Below, piece after piece: positions 4,227 through 5,529 of a DNA stretch of 5,529 nt; position 1 is the stretch's first letter; the number at the start of each line of letters is the position of its first letter. The stretch is from Candidatus Acetothermia bacterium (GTDB taxonomy: Bacteria; Bipolaricaulota; Bipolaricaulia; Bipolaricaulales; Bipolaricaulaceae), in the NCBI GenBank assembly GCA_023255835.1, contig JAGDVW010000064.1:13500-19028 (forward strand). Direction: 5' to 3'. Position numbers and translations under genes: made by a program. The notes under the pieces are model-generated. The model did no database searches and was not told where the DNA came from. It worked only from the letters and a program-made list of their open reading frames with translations.

Positions 4227-5529
4227 ATGGAAGGGGAGCTCACGCCCATGATGCGGCAGTACCGGGAGATGAAGGCCCGGTACCCCGAGGCCATCCTCTT
4301 TTTCCAGCTTGGGGATTTCTACGAGACCTTCTTTGAGGATGCGGAGCTCGTTTCCCGGGAGCTGGAGATCACCCTGACGAGCCGGGATGGGGTGCCCATG
4401 GCCGGGGTGCCGGTGCGGCGGGCCGAGTTCTATGTGCAAAAGCTCCTTAGGCGCGGGTACAAAGTGGCCCTCTGTCCGCAGCTTGAGCCCCCAGGGAGGG
4501 GAAAAAAGCTTTTGAAACGGGCGGTGGTGCGGGTCCTCACCCCGGGGACGGTGATCGAGGAGGGGGCGCTCGAGGCCGACCGCGATGTCCTTTTGGCCGC
4601 CCTTTGGCCGGAGGGCGAAAAGGCGGGGGTCGCGTGGGCTGAGGCCGCCTCCGGGGCCTTCTTCGCCGAGGAGCTCCCCTTGAAAGATTTGGAAAACCTC
4701 GCCGCCCGCCTCAATGTGGCGGAATGGCTCCTTCCCGAGGGGGTTGAGCTTCACTGGAAGCCGGAAACGGCGTTGACCCTCCGGCCGGCCTTCTACTTCC
4801 AAGAAGACGCCATTTTTGTGCGCTTCCCTGGAGCGCTGAGCGGCGCGCCCTTGGCCGCTAAAGCTGCCGGAGCCCTCCTCCGCTACCTAAGCGAAACTCT
4901 GGGCGAACTCCCCCATCTTCGGCCGCCCCTCCTCCGCACGGAAACGGAAACCATGGTCCTCGACGCCTTCACCCAAAGGTCTTTGGAGCTCGTCCAACCT
5001 TTGCGCCCTGAGGGGAAGCTCACCCTCCTTTCCGTTTTGGATCGTACGAAAACGCCCATGGGAAGGAGGCTCCTTCGCCGCTGGATTTTGGGGCCCCTGC
5101 GGGACCGCAGAGCTATCGAAGCCCGCCTCGATTCCCTGGAGCTCCTCATCGCCACAAACCTTTGGGAACGCCTGGAAAGGCCCCTTTCCCGCTGCCCCGA
5201 TCTCCCCCGCCTCCTTTCGCCTTTGGGGATGGGGAACCCGAGCCCTCTTCACCTCCTTGCCCTGGCCCGCACCCTCGCCGCCGTAGAGGAAATTCGTGGG
5301 CTTTTGGGGGAGCTCGTGGATTCTCTTCCCGAGCCAATCCAGCGGATAAAAAACGCTTTGGAAAAAGCTCCCCTTGGGCTCATCGACCTCCTCCAACGGG
5401 CCTTGGTGGAAGATCCCCCGCCCAGCCTGGAAGAGGGCGGGGTCATCCGCGCGGGCTTCAACGCGGAGCTCGACTCCCTGCGGGAGGAAATCCATAAGCT
5501 CCGGAACGAACTCGCTCTCCTTGAGGCCA
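4227..5529 (+). CDS. mutS: DNA mismatch repair protein MutS, 3' end beyond the window
   Basis: 434 complete codons are visible; the ATPase domain lies beyond the window. MutS binds mismatched or looped DNA as a dimer and recruits MutL. The mismatch-recognition domain (about 1-115) contains LTPMMRQY (5-12), the GDFYETF motif (29-35) with the mismatch-probing Phe31 and Glu33, VPMAGVP (56-62), and VVRVLTPGT (100-108). The connector follows (about 116-235), then the lever/core, with SVLDRTKTPMGRRLLRRWI (269-287) and EDPPPSLEEGGVIRAGFN (395-412), the latter leading towards the clamp. The intact F-x-E marks it as repair-type MutS1 rather than MutS2. ALCPQLE (81-87) replaces the common AICEQ, a small departure. 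ATG 4227 has no SD. ATG 4248 is in frame and better placed, but would remove LTP, which is conserved in the family. It probably shares a transcript with the GNAT gene. Confidence 0.96.
   Translation, partial: MEGELTPMMRQYREMKARYPEAILFFQLGDFYETFFEDAELVSRELEITLTSRDGVPMAGVPVRRAEFYVQKLLRRGYKVALCPQLEPPGRGKKLLKRAVVRVLTPGTVIEEGALEADRDVLLAALWPEGEKAGVAWAEAASGAFFAEELPLKDLENLAARLNVAEWLLPEGVELHWKPETALTLRPAFYFQEDAIFVRFPGALSGAPLAAKAAGALLRYLSETLGELPHLRPPLLRTETETMVLDAFTQRSLELVQPLRPEGKLTLLSVLDRTKTPMGRRLLRRWILGPLRDRRAIEARLDSLELLIATNLWERLERPLSRCPDLPRLLSPLGMGNPSPLHLLALARTLAAVEEIRGLLGELVDSLPEPIQRIKNALEKAPLGLIDLLQRALVEDPPPSLEEGGVIRAGFNAELDSLREEIHKLRNELALLEA
4232..4238 (+). promoter_or_regulatory. SD-like site inside the annotated start of mutS
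   Basis: AGGGGAG at 4232-4238 lies after ATG 4227 and 9 nt before ATG 4248 (ATG 4251 is also in frame). The region before ATG 4227 is pyrimidine-rich (CTCCCCCC) and lacks an SD. This site therefore supports initiation at 4248 or 4251, seven or eight codons later. Start 4227 could instead rely on coupling to the GNAT stop 10 nt upstream. The encoded LTPMM, typical of MutS N-termini, favours 4227. Confidence 0.4.

Noticed and set aside
3545..4294. 249-codon minus-strand open frame opposite the GNAT gene
   Set aside because: It crosses the terminator and the recognised GNAT gene and shows no domain motifs or start context; it is a shadow frame.
4182..5495. Several minus- and plus-strand open frames within mutS
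   Set aside because: The frame starting at 4227 matches MutS throughout to the window edge, so the others are overlaps without independent support.

Overview
The window reads as a GC-rich chromosomal segment of a bacterium, probably a thermophile. Most third codon positions are G or C, genes overlap or abut, Shine-Dalgarno (SD) sequences are frequent, and the amylomaltase looks, from memory of the family, like the compact Thermus-type enzyme. The codon choice (many CTT, TTT and TTG codons beside GCC, GAG and CTC) is less extreme than in Thermus, so a deep-branching thermophilic lineage such as Bipolaricaulota/Acetothermia is possible. That placement is a low-confidence inference. All recognised genes are on the plus strand.

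Layout. (1) Positions 1-2371 hold a tight three-gene run: the 3' part of a DUF362-family gene, an unrecognised 103-residue protein joined to it by an ATGA overlap, and malQ (4-alpha-glucanotransferase), whose ATG directly follows the stop codon of the small gene. (2) Positions 2372-2594 are intergenic but not empty. They contain a good sigma70-type promoter with 17-nt spacing, an inverted repeat on its -10/start region, a second hairpin in the leader, and a 20-codon ORF with a strong SD. That ORF encodes a Lys-rich peptide with proline at every third residue. An extended -10 element for the next gene follows. (3) Positions 2595-3620 encode a signal-anchored protein made of three Ig-like beta-sandwich modules, closed by a strong intrinsic terminator. 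(4) Positions 3686-5529 hold a RimJ/RimL-type GNAT acetyltransferase and, 10 nt later, the 5' three-fifths or so of mutS.

The genes do not form one pathway. malQ serves glycogen or maltodextrin metabolism, mutS serves mismatch repair, and the Ig-like protein is probably a cell-surface or periplasm-facing structural or binding protein. The most unusual parts are the small-ORF transcription unit at 2377-2507, the terminator that runs almost straight into the GNAT ribosome binding site, and the unassigned 103-residue protein in the malQ run. I found no CRISPR array, tRNA, rRNA, transposase, or convincing novel multi-gene system.
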